Shown here in pieces: positions 16,216 to 23,128 of a stretch of DNA of 55,285 bases. Below the pieces are notes generated by a model. That model was not told the DNA's origin, made no database searches, and saw nothing but the letters and a program-made list of their open reading frames with translations. Each line of letters begins with the position of its first letter. The stretch's first letter is position 1. Source of the DNA: an uncultured SAR86 cluster bacterium (GTDB lineage Bacteria > Pseudomonadota > Gammaproteobacteria > Magnimaribacterales > D2472); assembly GCA_902528215.1 (NCBI GenBank), contig CABZRR010000007.1, forward strand, positions 1-55,285, given 5' to 3'. A program made the translations under genes and the position numbers.

Positions 16216-16995
16216 ATGAGTAGAAAAAATGAAATTTTAATTTCATTAATCACTTTAATCCGAAAAGAGATTAAACGTTATTTAAGAATCTGGGTTCAAA
16301 CATTGGTGCCTCCTGCAGTCACTATGTCATTATATTTTGTAATTTTTGGATCTCTAATTGGCCCACGAATTGGAACCATGGACGGTTTAGATTATATTCA
16401 ATTCATGATCCCCGGATTGATTATGATGTCAGTGATAACAAATTCTTATGCGAATGTTGTTTCTTCTTTTTATTCAGTGAAATTTCAAAAATCCATTGAA
16501 GAATTGTTGGTTTCACCTATGCCGAATTGGGCAATATTGATTGGTTTTGTTATGGGAGGAGTAACTCGAGGTATTTTAATTGGATTCATTGTTTTTTGTG
16601 TCAGTCTCTTTTTTTACCCCACATTTAGCATAGTGAACCCAATGCTGACTATTTTAGTATTGCTCCTTACATCCATCCTTTTTTCCCTTATGGGCTTTAT
16701 AAATGCAATATTTGCTGATAGTTTTGATGATATTTCAATTATTCCAACATTTGTATTAACTCCATTAATTTATCTAGGGGGAGTTTTTTACTCCATAAAT
16801 ATTCTTCCTGATATTTGGAGAAATATTTCTATGGCCAATCCAATGTTATATGTGGTGAATACTTTTAGGGAAGGAATGTTAGGAGTAAGCGATGTATCGA
16901 TACCCTTTGCCTTAGCAATGATCCTTTTATTTATTGCAATATTAACTGCGGCATGTCTTTTGCTTCTTAATAAAGGTGTTGGAACACGTCAGTGA
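16216..16995 (+). CDS. ABC-2 type permease (YadH-like)
   Basis: 259 residues with six predicted membrane helices. ELLVSPMPNWAILIGFVMGGVTRG is the typical coupling-helix region and LTPLIYLGGVFYSI is the ABC-2 signature region. It forms a homodimer with the preceding ATPase to export an unknown substrate. Its last codons overlap the GTG start of queF (GTGA). Confidence 0.92.
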   Translation: MSRKNEILISLITLIRKEIKRYLRIWVQTLVPPAVTMSLYFVIFGSLIGPRIGTMDGLDYIQFMIPGLIMMSVITNSYANVVSSFYSVKFQKSIEELLVSPMPNWAILIGFVMGGVTRGILIGFIVFCVSLFFYPTFSIVNPMLTILVLLLTSILFSLMGFINAIFADSFDDISIIPTFVLTPLIYLGGVFYSINILPDIWRNISMANPMLYVVNTFREGMLGVSDVSIPFALAMILLFIAILTAACLLLLNKGVGTRQ

Positions 16996-17723
16996 AAGTT
17001 AAGTATTTAGGTAATAAAAATAGTTCAAAGGTTTTAGAATATTCTCCAAACCTTCTAGACTCAGTTAAACGCTCACAAACTAATTCGATGTCCTATTATG
17101 GAATTGACTACTGGAATGTTTATGAATTTTCTTTCTTAAACGCAGAAAATAAACCTACTTTAGAGACCATAGAAATAAAAATTTCTGTTGACTCTAACTT
17201 TACAGTTGAATCTAAGTCTCTCAAGATTTATCTAGCATCTTTTTATAAAAGAAAATTTAAAAATTCATTCAATGCTTATACCATTATTGAAAGAGATTTA
17301 TCCAAACTTACTAATTCAAAAGTCAAAGTAAGAAGAAAAACCAAATATGATTCTCCGCCTAAATCAATTAAGTTAAATGGATTGCTAAAAACTATAAAAA
17401 AAAATAAGGTGCTTAAATTTGAAGGATTTAGATCGATTTGTCCTGTTACATCGCAGCCTGACTGGGCTAATATTTACATTCACTCATCTTCTGATCCAAT
17501 TGATTCGGCTAAACTAATTAAGCTATTAAAATCTTTCAGAGAAAAGGGTGATTTTCATGAAGCATGCATTGACTCAATTTTTTTGACATTAAGAGATCAA
17601 TTTAAGATAAACGATTTAACTGTTTGCGGTAGATTCTTGAGAAGAGGTGGCATCGATATAAATCCAATTAGATCCACCAACAAAAAAATTATTTTTAAAA
17701 ACTTTAGAGATTTTAATCAGTAA
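16992..17723 (+). CDS. queF: NADPH-dependent 7-cyano-7-deazaguanine reductase
   Basis: 243 residues. It reduces preQ0 to preQ1 in queuosine synthesis. The two-module (E. coli type) enzyme is recognised by GIDYWNVYEFSFLN, the NADPH-motif region ESKSLKIYLASF (73-84), SICPVTSQPDW with nucleophile Cys150 and Asp157, FHEAC (188-192) and GRFLRRGGIDINPIRS at the end. It is about 40 residues shorter than the E. coli enzyme, the loss being in the linker between the modules. The start is GTG overlapping the previous stop. The 3' end overlaps tesA by 11 bases (convergent). Confidence 0.95.
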   Translation: MKVKYLGNKNSSKVLEYSPNLLDSVKRSQTNSMSYYGIDYWNVYEFSFLNAENKPTLETIEIKISVDSNFTVESKSLKIYLASFYKRKFKNSFNAYTIIERDLSKLTNSKVKVRRKTKYDSPPKSIKLNGLLKTIKKNKVLKFEGFRSICPVTSQPDWANIYIHSSSDPIDSAKLIKLLKSFREKGDFHEACIDSIFLTLRDQFKINDLTVCGRFLRRGGIDINPIRSTNKKIIFKNFRDFNQ

Positions 17724-18384
17724 CATTAAATAGAATTGGCACTATTTCTTTGAGAACTTCTTGCTCGATTAAGACATGACCAGCTTGATTTGGATGAATG
17801 CCATCAGATTGCATTAAATTCGACGATACCATTTCTATTAGAGATCCTTTAACAAGACTGATATTGTAATCATTCGCTAAATCAACATACATTTTCTTAA
17901 AGCTTGATGTATAAAGATCTCCATAGTTGGGAGGTAGTTCCACTCCAATCATTACAACAATAGAGCCACTTGCATGAATCATATTAATCATTTGCTCAAG
18001 ATTCTTTTTAATAACTCTTTTTATTGACATGCCTCTTAAACCATCATTTCCACCTAACTCTAAGATAACAATCTTTGGTTGATGTTTTTTAAGAAGAAGA
18101 GGCAATCTAAATAATCCACCTGAGGTCGTGTCGCCACTAATTCCAGCATTAATAACTGATACATTAGGATTATTTTTTTTTAAAGTATTTTCTAATAAAG
18201 ATGGCCAGGATTCTTTTGCTTTTACTCCGTATCCTGCACTCAGACTATCACCTAAAACAACAATGGTGTTTTCATTTAATGATAAGCTTTCTGAAGCATT
18301 TACTGTCATGAAAACTGAAAGTAAAATAGCTGAGAATACACCAAGGCAGCCATTGAAAGACCTTATTTTAGAAGTTAAAAACAT
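17713..18384 (-). CDS. tesA: Periplasmic GDSL esterase / acyl-CoA thioesterase I (TesA-like)
   Basis: SGNH hydrolase: GDSLSAGYG (block I, catalytic Ser), a GGLF segment, ELGGNDGLRG (block III) and SDGIHPNQAGH (block V, catalytic Asp and His). The family hydrolyses acyl-CoA, aryl esters or lysophospholipids in the periplasm. I chose ATG at 18384 because it gives a clean signal peptide: MFLTSKIRSF then CLGVFSAILLSVFMTV, cleaving after NAS. A longer frame to 18465 exists. ATG at 18309 would lose the signal. It diverges from the ybbA-like gene, as in E. coli, but here the 5' ends overlap. Confidence 0.88.
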   Translation of the reverse strand: MFLTSKIRSFNGCLGVFSAILLSVFMTVNASESLSLNENTIVVLGDSLSAGYGVKAKESWPSLLENTLKKNNPNVSVINAGISGDTTSGGLFRLPLLLKKHQPKIVILELGGNDGLRGMSIKRVIKKNLEQMINMIHASGSIVVMIGVELPPNYGDLYTSSFKKMYVDLANDYNISLVKGSLIEMVSSNLMQSDGIHPNQAGHVLIEQEVLKEIVPILFNVTD

Positions 18385-19021
18385 TACAAAAGAAGTTAAC
18401 AGTCCAGAGGGGCTTTTGACAATAGTTAAAGATATAAATTTATCAGTTGAACGAGGAAAGCCCATCTCTTTAGTTGGTCCTTCAGGTTCCGGAAAAACGA
18501 CATTGTTGGCGATTATGGCTGGTTTAGATGTACCAACTAAGGGAACTGTAAAACTTTTAGGTTCTAATATTTCTTTAATGAATGAAGATCAAAGAGCTCA
18601 AATACGTGCTAAGGATGTTGGTTTTGTTTTTCAGTCTTTTCACCTTATGCCAAGATTATCAGCATTAGATAATGTTATGTTGCCTCTAGAAATAGCAGGA
18701 GATCCTGACGCAATCGAAAAATCACAAATTGCTCTTGACCAAGTTGGCTTAAGTTCAAGAAAAAAAAATTTTGCCACTCAACTCAGCGGAGGTGAGAAAC
18801 AAAGAGTAGCCATTGCAAGAGCGATAGTAAATAAACCTAAAATTTTATTTGCTGATGAGCCAACTGGCAATTTAGATCAAAAAAGCTCTAATGCTGTAAC
18901 TGATTTGCTTTTTTCAATTAATGAATTAATTAACACTACATTAGTACTTGTCACACATGATTTGCTTTTAGCAGAAAAGTGCAAAGATTTATATGAGTTA
19001 TCCGATGGTTCACTTTTGTGA
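18308..19021 (+). CDS. ybbA: ABC transporter ATP-binding protein, YbbA/LolD type
   Basis: 237 residues. Walker A GPSGSGKT, Q-loop VFQSF, signature LSGGEKQRVAIARAI, Walker B ILFADEPTGNLD, H-loop VTHD: the MacB/LolD-like branch that drives FtsX-type permeases. The gene order TesA (opposite strand), this ATPase, then a large permease equals tesA-ybbA-ybbP of E. coli. The start is ATG 18308 or TTG 18353; E. coli YbbA would align with the later one. Either start lies inside the probable tesA coding region. The stop overlaps the next start (GTGA). Confidence 0.9.
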   Translation: MKTESKIAENTPRQPLKDLILEVKNITKEVNSPEGLLTIVKDINLSVERGKPISLVGPSGSGKTTLLAIMAGLDVPTKGTVKLLGSNISLMNEDQRAQIRAKDVGFVFQSFHLMPRLSALDNVMLPLEIAGDPDAIEKSQIALDQVGLSSRKKNFATQLSGGEKQRVAIARAIVNKPKILFADEPTGNLDQKSSNAVTDLLFSINELINTTLVLVTHDLLLAEKCKDLYELSDGSLL

Positions 19022-21483
19022 TTAAAGGTTTTAGATATGCGCTAAACAAATTCTGGTCAGAAGCGCTCAGTGGAGATCTTTTGATATTGTCTTTATCAAT
19101 AGTTTTAGCTGTTACTTCAATATCTAGCGTTAGCTTTTTAGGAGATCGACTTCAAACATCAATGAAGCTTCAAGCATCAAGTATTCTTGGTGCCGATCTT
19201 GTTTTGCGATCTGCATCACCTATTGATCCAAACTACTTAGAATTAGGTGTTGCTAATAATTTAGACACAGCTGAAACTATTACTTTCTTAAGTATGGTAA
19301 TCACAGATGACGATAATTTACTTACTTCTATAAAAATAACTTCTGAATCATACCCTTTAAAAGGAGAATTAATAATTGCAGACTTTGATGGATCACTTAT
19401 TCAAAATAGTGGAAGTCCGCCAAGCGGTAGCGTTTGGATTGAACCAAAAATAGCTGAAACTCTTAGCATAAATAATTCTAGTGAAATATCTATTGGCAAT
19501 AAAACCTTTAAAGTAGACGGTATCATAAAAGATTTTCCCGACAGAAATTCTAGCTTTGTTGGGTTTTATCCAATTGCAATTGCAAACATTAATGATTTAT
19601 CTGAGATGGGAGTTATTCAAACTGGCAGCAGGGTGATTTATAGAAATATGTTCTCTGGATCAGAAAAAAATTTAGATAATTTTGTAAATGATATTGGGGA
19701 AATTCCAGCTGATATAAGACTTCAACAAGCTGACGGTGTCGGTGATGAACTTGGAGAGGCGCTCAGAGAATCGGCTACATTTTTTAATTTAGCAAGCCTT
19801 TTTACAGTTATTATTTCTGTAATTTCTGCGATGATGGCAGTTAGGAGATATGCAAATAGAAATCTTCTGCATGCATCTCTAATGAAGGTTTTTGGTGCTT
19901 CAAAATTATTTATTTTAGGACATCAAATTATGCAGTTATTATTAATCATTTTATTTGCAACTCTACTTGGTCTTTTATGTGGCTTTGCATTGCAATCCCT
20001 TATAATTACTGCTCTTCAAGGAATATTGATTAATGAACTACCTGCACCGTCATTCAAGCCTGTAATTCTCGGCTTTATTACATCTATTTTTGTTGTACTC
20101 GCAACAGCATCTCCTTATCTAAAAATATTAAGTCAAACTGAGCCCATACGTATTTTAAGAAACGACTTCTCTATAAATATTAGTAATAATTTAATTATTT
20201 ATCTTGTTGCTTTGGTAACAATGTTCATATTTTTAGGCATCTTATTTCAGGATATAAAATTAATTTCTTATATCTTACTGGTTTTAATTTTTGTTACTGC
20301 TGCACTTTATGCGATTGGAAAAACTTTAATTTATTTGCTCAGCTCAATAAAATTTTCATCTGGAGTTGGTTGGAAAATAGGTCTTAAAAACATTGTTTCT
20401 AGGGGTAATGAAAGCATCTTACAGATCATCATATTTGGTTTATCACTATTATTTTTAATTGTTTTAGCTGAAACCAGAACAGATCTAATAGATTCTTGGA
20501 GCGAATCATTGGAGGAAGATACGCCTAATTATTTTCTGTTTAACATACAAGAATATGACTTGGTGAACGTGACCTCGTATTTATTGGAAACAGCTAATTT
20601 TTCACCTAGTTACACTCCATTAATTCGGGGCAGATTGCTGTCTGCAAAACGTGCTGGTTCAGATGAGTTTAGCTCTGAAAATTTAATGGAGAGAGAAGCA
20701 AATCTAACATGGCAAGAATCTTTACCAAAAAGTAATAAGATTAGTAAAGGAGAGTGGTGGAATGAGGATAGTGAAGAAGCAGAGGTTTCCATAGACACAG
20801 AAGTGGCGAATTCTATGAACTTAGAAATTGGTGATGAGTTACTTTTCTCTGCTGGTGGATCTAAATTCAGCGCAACTGTGACAAGCTTTCGTGAAATTCA
20901 GTGGGAAAGTTTTTCACCTAATTTCTTTTTTATACTCTCACCAAGCGCAGGCCGGAAACTCCCCAATTCATATATTTCTAGCATTAAAATTTCAGAGCAG
21001 AGTAATGTTATGAATTTATTTACTAAGCGCTTTCCTACAATTACCGCTGTAGACTTAGTAGCTGTTATTCAGCAAATTAGAAATACTGTATCGAGCGCAT
21101 CATTAGCTGTTCAGTACATATTTCTTCTTACATTAATCGCGGGAATATTAGCTTTGGTGGCATCTGTGTTTTCTAGCAGAGACCAACGCACAAAGGAGAC
21201 TGCTATTATGCATGCGATTGGAGCTAATAGATTAATCATTTTTCAATCTGCTGCTGCAGAATTTTTTATTCTTGGAGTTCTATCGGGTTTCACAGCCATA
21301 ATCTTTGCAACTATTTTATCTTCAATTATTTTTAGTCAATTTCTCGATCTTCAATATTCTCCCAATCTTTTAATATTGGGTTTGAGTTTCACTGTTGGTG
21401 TGATATTTATTTTTATAAGTGGGGTTTTATCAATCAGAAAAACTATTTATACATCACCAGTAATTACTTTAAGAGATTCTTAA
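19018..21483 (+). CDS. ybbP: FtsX-like ABC permease (YbbP type)
   Basis: 821 residues. One N-terminal helix, a periplasmic domain (about 50-245), two three-helix FtsX cores (about 250-355 and 690-815) and a middle helix group around 390-480 give the ten-helix YbbP layout. The final FtsX core is clear: LLTLIAGILALVASVFSSRDQRTKE with MHAIGANR. It pairs with the ATPase just upstream; the family acts on lipids or envelope proteins by mechanotransmission, and its substrate is unknown. The start is GTG in a GTGA overlap. Confidence 0.9.
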   Translation: MIKGFRYALNKFWSEALSGDLLILSLSIVLAVTSISSVSFLGDRLQTSMKLQASSILGADLVLRSASPIDPNYLELGVANNLDTAETITFLSMVITDDDNLLTSIKITSESYPLKGELIIADFDGSLIQNSGSPPSGSVWIEPKIAETLSINNSSEISIGNKTFKVDGIIKDFPDRNSSFVGFYPIAIANINDLSEMGVIQTGSRVIYRNMFSGSEKNLDNFVNDIGEIPADIRLQQADGVGDELGEALRESATFFNLASLFTVIISVISAMMAVRRYANRNLLHASLMKVFGASKLFILGHQIMQLLLIILFATLLGLLCGFALQSLIITALQGILINELPAPSFKPVILGFITSIFVVLATASPYLKILSQTEPIRILRNDFSINISNNLIIYLVALVTMFIFLGILFQDIKLISYILLVLIFVTAALYAIGKTLIYLLSSIKFSSGVGWKIGLKNIVSRGNESILQIIIFGLSLLFLIVLAETRTDLIDSWSESLEEDTPNYFLFNIQEYDLVNVTSYLLETANFSPSYTPLIRGRLLSAKRAGSDEFSSENLMEREANLTWQESLPKSNKISKGEWWNEDSEEAEVSIDTEVANSMNLEIGDELLFSAGGSKFSATVTSFREIQWESFSPNFFFILSPSAGRKLPNSYISSIKISEQSNVMNLFTKRFPTITAVDLVAVIQQIRNTVSSASLAVQYIFLLTLIAGILALVASVFSSRDQRTKETAIMHAIGANRLIIFQSAAAEFFILGVLSGFTAIIFATILSSIIFSQFLDLQYSPNLLILGLSFTVGVIFIFISGVLSIRKTIYTSPVITLRDS

Positions 21484-21544
21484 GTGTGCATTTGATATAC
21501 CCCCCAAAAGATTATGGTTAATGTAAAATGCTAATAAATCAGCT

Positions 21545-21634
21545 GGAGAGATGGCAGAGTGGTCGATTGCGCTACCTTGGAAAGGTAGTAACCGGGCAAC
21601 TGGTTCCGGGGTTCGAATCCCCGTCTCTCCGCCA
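21545..21634 (+). tRNA. tRNA-Ser (GGA)
   Basis: 90 bases including encoded CCA (21632-21634). Acceptor GGAGAGA pairs with TCTCTCC. Anticodon arm CTACC-TTGGAAA-GGTAG gives GGA. The long variable arm (AACCGGGCAACTGGTT) and the T-arm CGGGGTTCGAATCCCCG are typical of class II tRNA-Ser. Confidence 0.97.
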
Positions 21635-21671
21635 AATTTAGATTCTTCTAAAGTCTTGTTTTATCAAAAAA

Positions 21672-21698
21672 TTGACAAAGATTATTCATTGATATTAC
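21672..21698 (+). promoter_or_regulatory. Possible promoter for the small HTH gene
   Basis: A perfect -35 TTGACA (21672-21677) is followed after 15 bases by TATTAC (21693-21698). The spacing is shorter than ideal. Transcription would begin close to the G9 tract at 21705-21713. Confidence 0.35.
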
Positions 21699-21704
21699 AG
21701 TTAA

Positions 21705-21713
21705 GGGGGGGGG
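21705..21713 (+). repeat. G9 homopolymer in the 5' untranslated region of the HTH gene
   Basis: Nine consecutive G in an AT-rich genome, 12 bases before the ATG at 21726 and just after a TTGACA promoter-like box. Such tracts slip during replication. A TAG follows the tract in the gene's frame, so length change would alter spacing or the ribosome binding region, not the protein. Confidence 0.9.
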
Positions 21714-21725
21714 TAGAAAAAACTA

Positions 21726-22013
21726 ATGAATGAATCTTACGTAAAGATTGCCGATGCTTTAAATACAATATATGAGATAGAGAATGAGTTAAATTTAAAA
21801 AGTTTTTCTCCTAATGAGCTGAAGGTTTTCTATACTGTTATTAATCTTTCTGCTTTCGATGATTCAGGCTCTAATATTAGCGAAGTTGTTAAAAATTCTG
21901 GAATGTCTAGATCTACGGTATACAAAACTTTAAAGAAATTATCTAATTTAAAAATTATTGCTTCAGATCAGTCTGAATCTGATGGAAGAGAGTCCTTAAT
22001 CAGGCTTATCTAA
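21726..22013 (+). CDS. Small winged-helix regulator (MarR/TrmB-like)
   Basis: 95 residues, a single DNA-binding domain. FSPNELKVFYTVINL opens the fold, and NISEVVKNSGMSRSTVYKTLKKLSNLKII is a clear helix-turn-helix, followed by a wing (SDQSESDGRESLIRL). No ligand domain is present. It precedes a VOC-family gene by 48 bases and may regulate itself and that neighbour. The gene has a poor ribosome binding site other than the G tract. Confidence 0.65.
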   Translation: MNESYVKIADALNTIYEIENELNLKSFSPNELKVFYTVINLSAFDDSGSNISEVVKNSGMSRSTVYKTLKKLSNLKIIASDQSESDGRESLIRLI

Positions 22014-22061
22014 AATAAAATGCATTTAATTGACATTTGTATCTAATCAATAACACTGGTT

Positions 22062-22475
22062 ATGAAGAATCCATTTCACTTAGCAATACCCGTAAATGAT
22101 TTAGTTACTGCAAATAACTTTTATCAACATGTATTAGGTTGTTCAAGAGGCAGAGCGAGCGATACTTGGATTGACTTTAACTTATTCGGCCATCAACTCG
22201 TATGTCATTATGTTGACCAACAACAAGCCAGCCACTCAAATCCTGTTGATGGTGATAAAGTTCCAGTTCCTCATTTTGGAGTTATCCTTAATTTTGAGCA
22301 ATTTGATTCTTTAAGTAAAAGATTATCTGAGCAAAACCAGTCCTTTCTGATTGAGCCTAAAATTCGTTTTAAGGGTGAGCCAGGAGAGCAGAGAACAATG
22401 TTTCTTCAAGACCCCAGTGGCAATGCAATTGAGTTTAAAGCATTTAAAACTTTAAACAGCCTTTTTAAATCTTAA
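22062..22475 (+). CDS. VOC family (glyoxalase/dioxygenase-like) protein
   Basis: 137 residues. Two beta-alpha-beta-beta-beta units: HLAIPVNDLVTANNFYQHVLG with metal-ligand-like His6, and VPHFGVILNFEQFDSLSKRL with PSGNAIEFKAF at the end, giving the usual His/Glu metal positions. VOC proteins include glyoxalases, extradiol dioxygenases and resistance proteins; no choice can be made. It is one of two VOC genes within 2.5 kb. Confidence 0.8.
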   Translation: MKNPFHLAIPVNDLVTANNFYQHVLGCSRGRASDTWIDFNLFGHQLVCHYVDQQQASHSNPVDGDKVPVPHFGVILNFEQFDSLSKRLSEQNQSFLIEPKIRFKGEPGEQRTMFLQDPSGNAIEFKAFKTLNSLFKS

Positions 22476-22486
22476 ATTTTTTAATG

Positions 22487-22515
22487 TTGACTAAATAGTA
22501 ATAATATTATTAAAT
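22487..22515 (+). promoter_or_regulatory. Promoter of the SOS-controlled small gene
   Basis: TTGACT (22487-22492), 17-base spacer, TTAAAT (22510-22515). The -10 box abuts the LexA operator, so LexA bound there would block the polymerase. Confidence 0.6.
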
Positions 22516-22534
22516 ACTGTATAAATATACAGTA
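22515..22534. promoter_or_regulatory. LexA operator (SOS box)
   Basis: TACTGTATAAATATACAGTA matches the E. coli consensus TACTGTATATATATACAGTA at 19 of 20 positions and has the required CTGT-N8-ACAG core. It lies 14 bases before the ATG of a 77-residue gene and overlaps the promoter end. The box type is that of gammaproteobacteria, which supports the taxonomic placement. Confidence 0.88.
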
Positions 22535-22548
22535 TAAGGATACATATT

Positions 22549-22782
22549 ATGAATAATTTAATACATTTAAACGTTTTAGACCCAATTTTTAATGAATATG
22601 AAGCATTTGTTGATAAAGCTGCTGGATTAAAAACAATTGCATTCAAATATTTTGGTGCAGATCTGCAGCAGGCTCTTGAATACCTCAATATTGATAAACA
22701 AGAAGACTCAACAGATGAGCAATTTTCAAACTCTGATTCAATAGAAAGTAAAGAATATTATCAACCAGAGCTATTACATTAA
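22549..22782 (+). CDS. Acidic 77-residue protein of unknown function, LexA-controlled
   Basis: I do not recognise the family. The first 48 residues (through FKYFGADLQQALEYLNI) look like a folded helical unit; the remaining 29 are polar and acidic. I count 15 Asp/Glu against 5 Lys and no Arg. There is no signal peptide or membrane segment. A good ribosome binding site (AAGGA, 22536-22540) precedes ATG. The SOS box immediately upstream says it is made after DNA damage. By analogy with small SOS proteins it could inhibit division or a DNA enzyme, but nothing in the sequence shows this. Downstream 22783-22845 holds nothing I recognise. Confidence 0.7.
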   Translation: MNNLIHLNVLDPIFNEYEAFVDKAAGLKTIAFKYFGADLQQALEYLNIDKQEDSTDEQFSNSDSIESKEYYQPELLH

Positions 22783-22833
22783 AATTTTAATTATTTTTGA
22801 TAATTTCGACCTTTAATTCTCGAGATTTCTATA

Positions 22834-22839
22834 TATAAT
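22834..22839 (+). promoter_or_regulatory. -10 box ahead of the structured RNA
   Basis: Exact TATAAT. The -35 region (CTTTAA or TTTAAT near 22811) is weak. A start near 22846 would give a transcript of about 200 bases ending at the terminator at 23047. Confidence 0.4.
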
Positions 22840-22883
22840 TTTGATAAATGTCGCATAAATCAAATTACTAAGGGGATTTGAAT

Positions 22884-22916
22884 ATGTTTTTTTTAATACC
22901 CTTGCACAGGAGGTGA
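22884..22916 (+). CDS. 10-codon leader peptide (uORF1)
   Basis: ATG at 22884 with an AAGGGGA ribosome binding site (22870-22876) encodes MFFLIPLHRR then TGA. The two AGG arginine codons and the stop are themselves the Shine-Dalgarno sequence of the next tiny frame, so ribosomes finishing here would influence the next start. No homology claim is possible at this length. Confidence 0.35.
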   Translation: MFFLIPLHRR

Positions 22917-22920
22917 TCTT

Positions 22921-22965
22921 ATTAGTATTTATATTAAATTAGAAAACGGAGGGCTCGCCTTTTGA
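22921..22965 (+). CDS. 14-codon leader peptide with ATT start (uORF2)
   Basis: Seven bases after AGGAGG, the position where a start codon belongs, an ATT opens (I/M)SIYIKLENGGLAF then TGA at 22963-22965. The stop is one base before AAGAGG, the candidate antiterminator strand. ATT starts are rare and are used in infC for IF3-dependent control. It could be coincidence. Confidence 0.25.
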   Translation: MSIYIKLENGGLAF

Positions 22966-23016
22966 CAAGAGGTGAATCACTGAATTCGCCTATCAGACTT
23001 ATCTAACTCTGATAGT

Positions 23017-23047
23017 AAGAAGCCTCTTAATTGAGGCTTCTTTTTTT
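23017..23047 (+). terminator. Rho-independent terminator
   Basis: Ten perfect base pairs AAGAAGCCTC / GAGGCTTCTT around the loop TTAATT, then a T tract to 23047. It ends any transcript coming from the SOS gene or the structured RNA before the EamA gene at 23129. Confidence 0.93.
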
Positions 23048-23128
23048 AATCAATCAGAATTAAAGTATTGTCCAAAAACCTTTCTATTGGTTTAAAATTC
23101 ATCAATTCTTACTTCATCCATTTGTAAT

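Larger units (their letters stand above)
22846..23047 (+). ncRNA. Structured leader or small RNA with two tiny reading frames
   Basis: The 346-base gap between the SOS gene and the EamA gene is not empty. In order: ATG frame of 10 codons (22884-22916), a perfect anti-16S match AGGAGGTGATC (22908-22918), an ATT-started 14-codon frame (22921-22965), hairpin GGTGAA/TTCGCC (22971-22990), hairpin TATCAGA/TCTGATA (22991-23014) and a 10-bp terminator (23017-23047). AAGAGG (22967-22972) can pair with CCTCTT (23023-23028) of the terminator, competing with it. It may be an attenuator for the EamA gene or a free small RNA. Not a family I recognise; boundaries at the 5' end are a guess. Confidence 0.6.

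Noticed and set aside
21551-21733. 60-codon frame on the plus strand
   Set aside because: It begins inside tRNA-Ser and reads through the tRNA and the G9 tract; no protein features.
22962-22967. TTGACA as a -35 box in the structured RNA
   Set aside because: No -10 at suitable spacing; the nearest TATCAG is 23 bases away and belongs to a hairpin.
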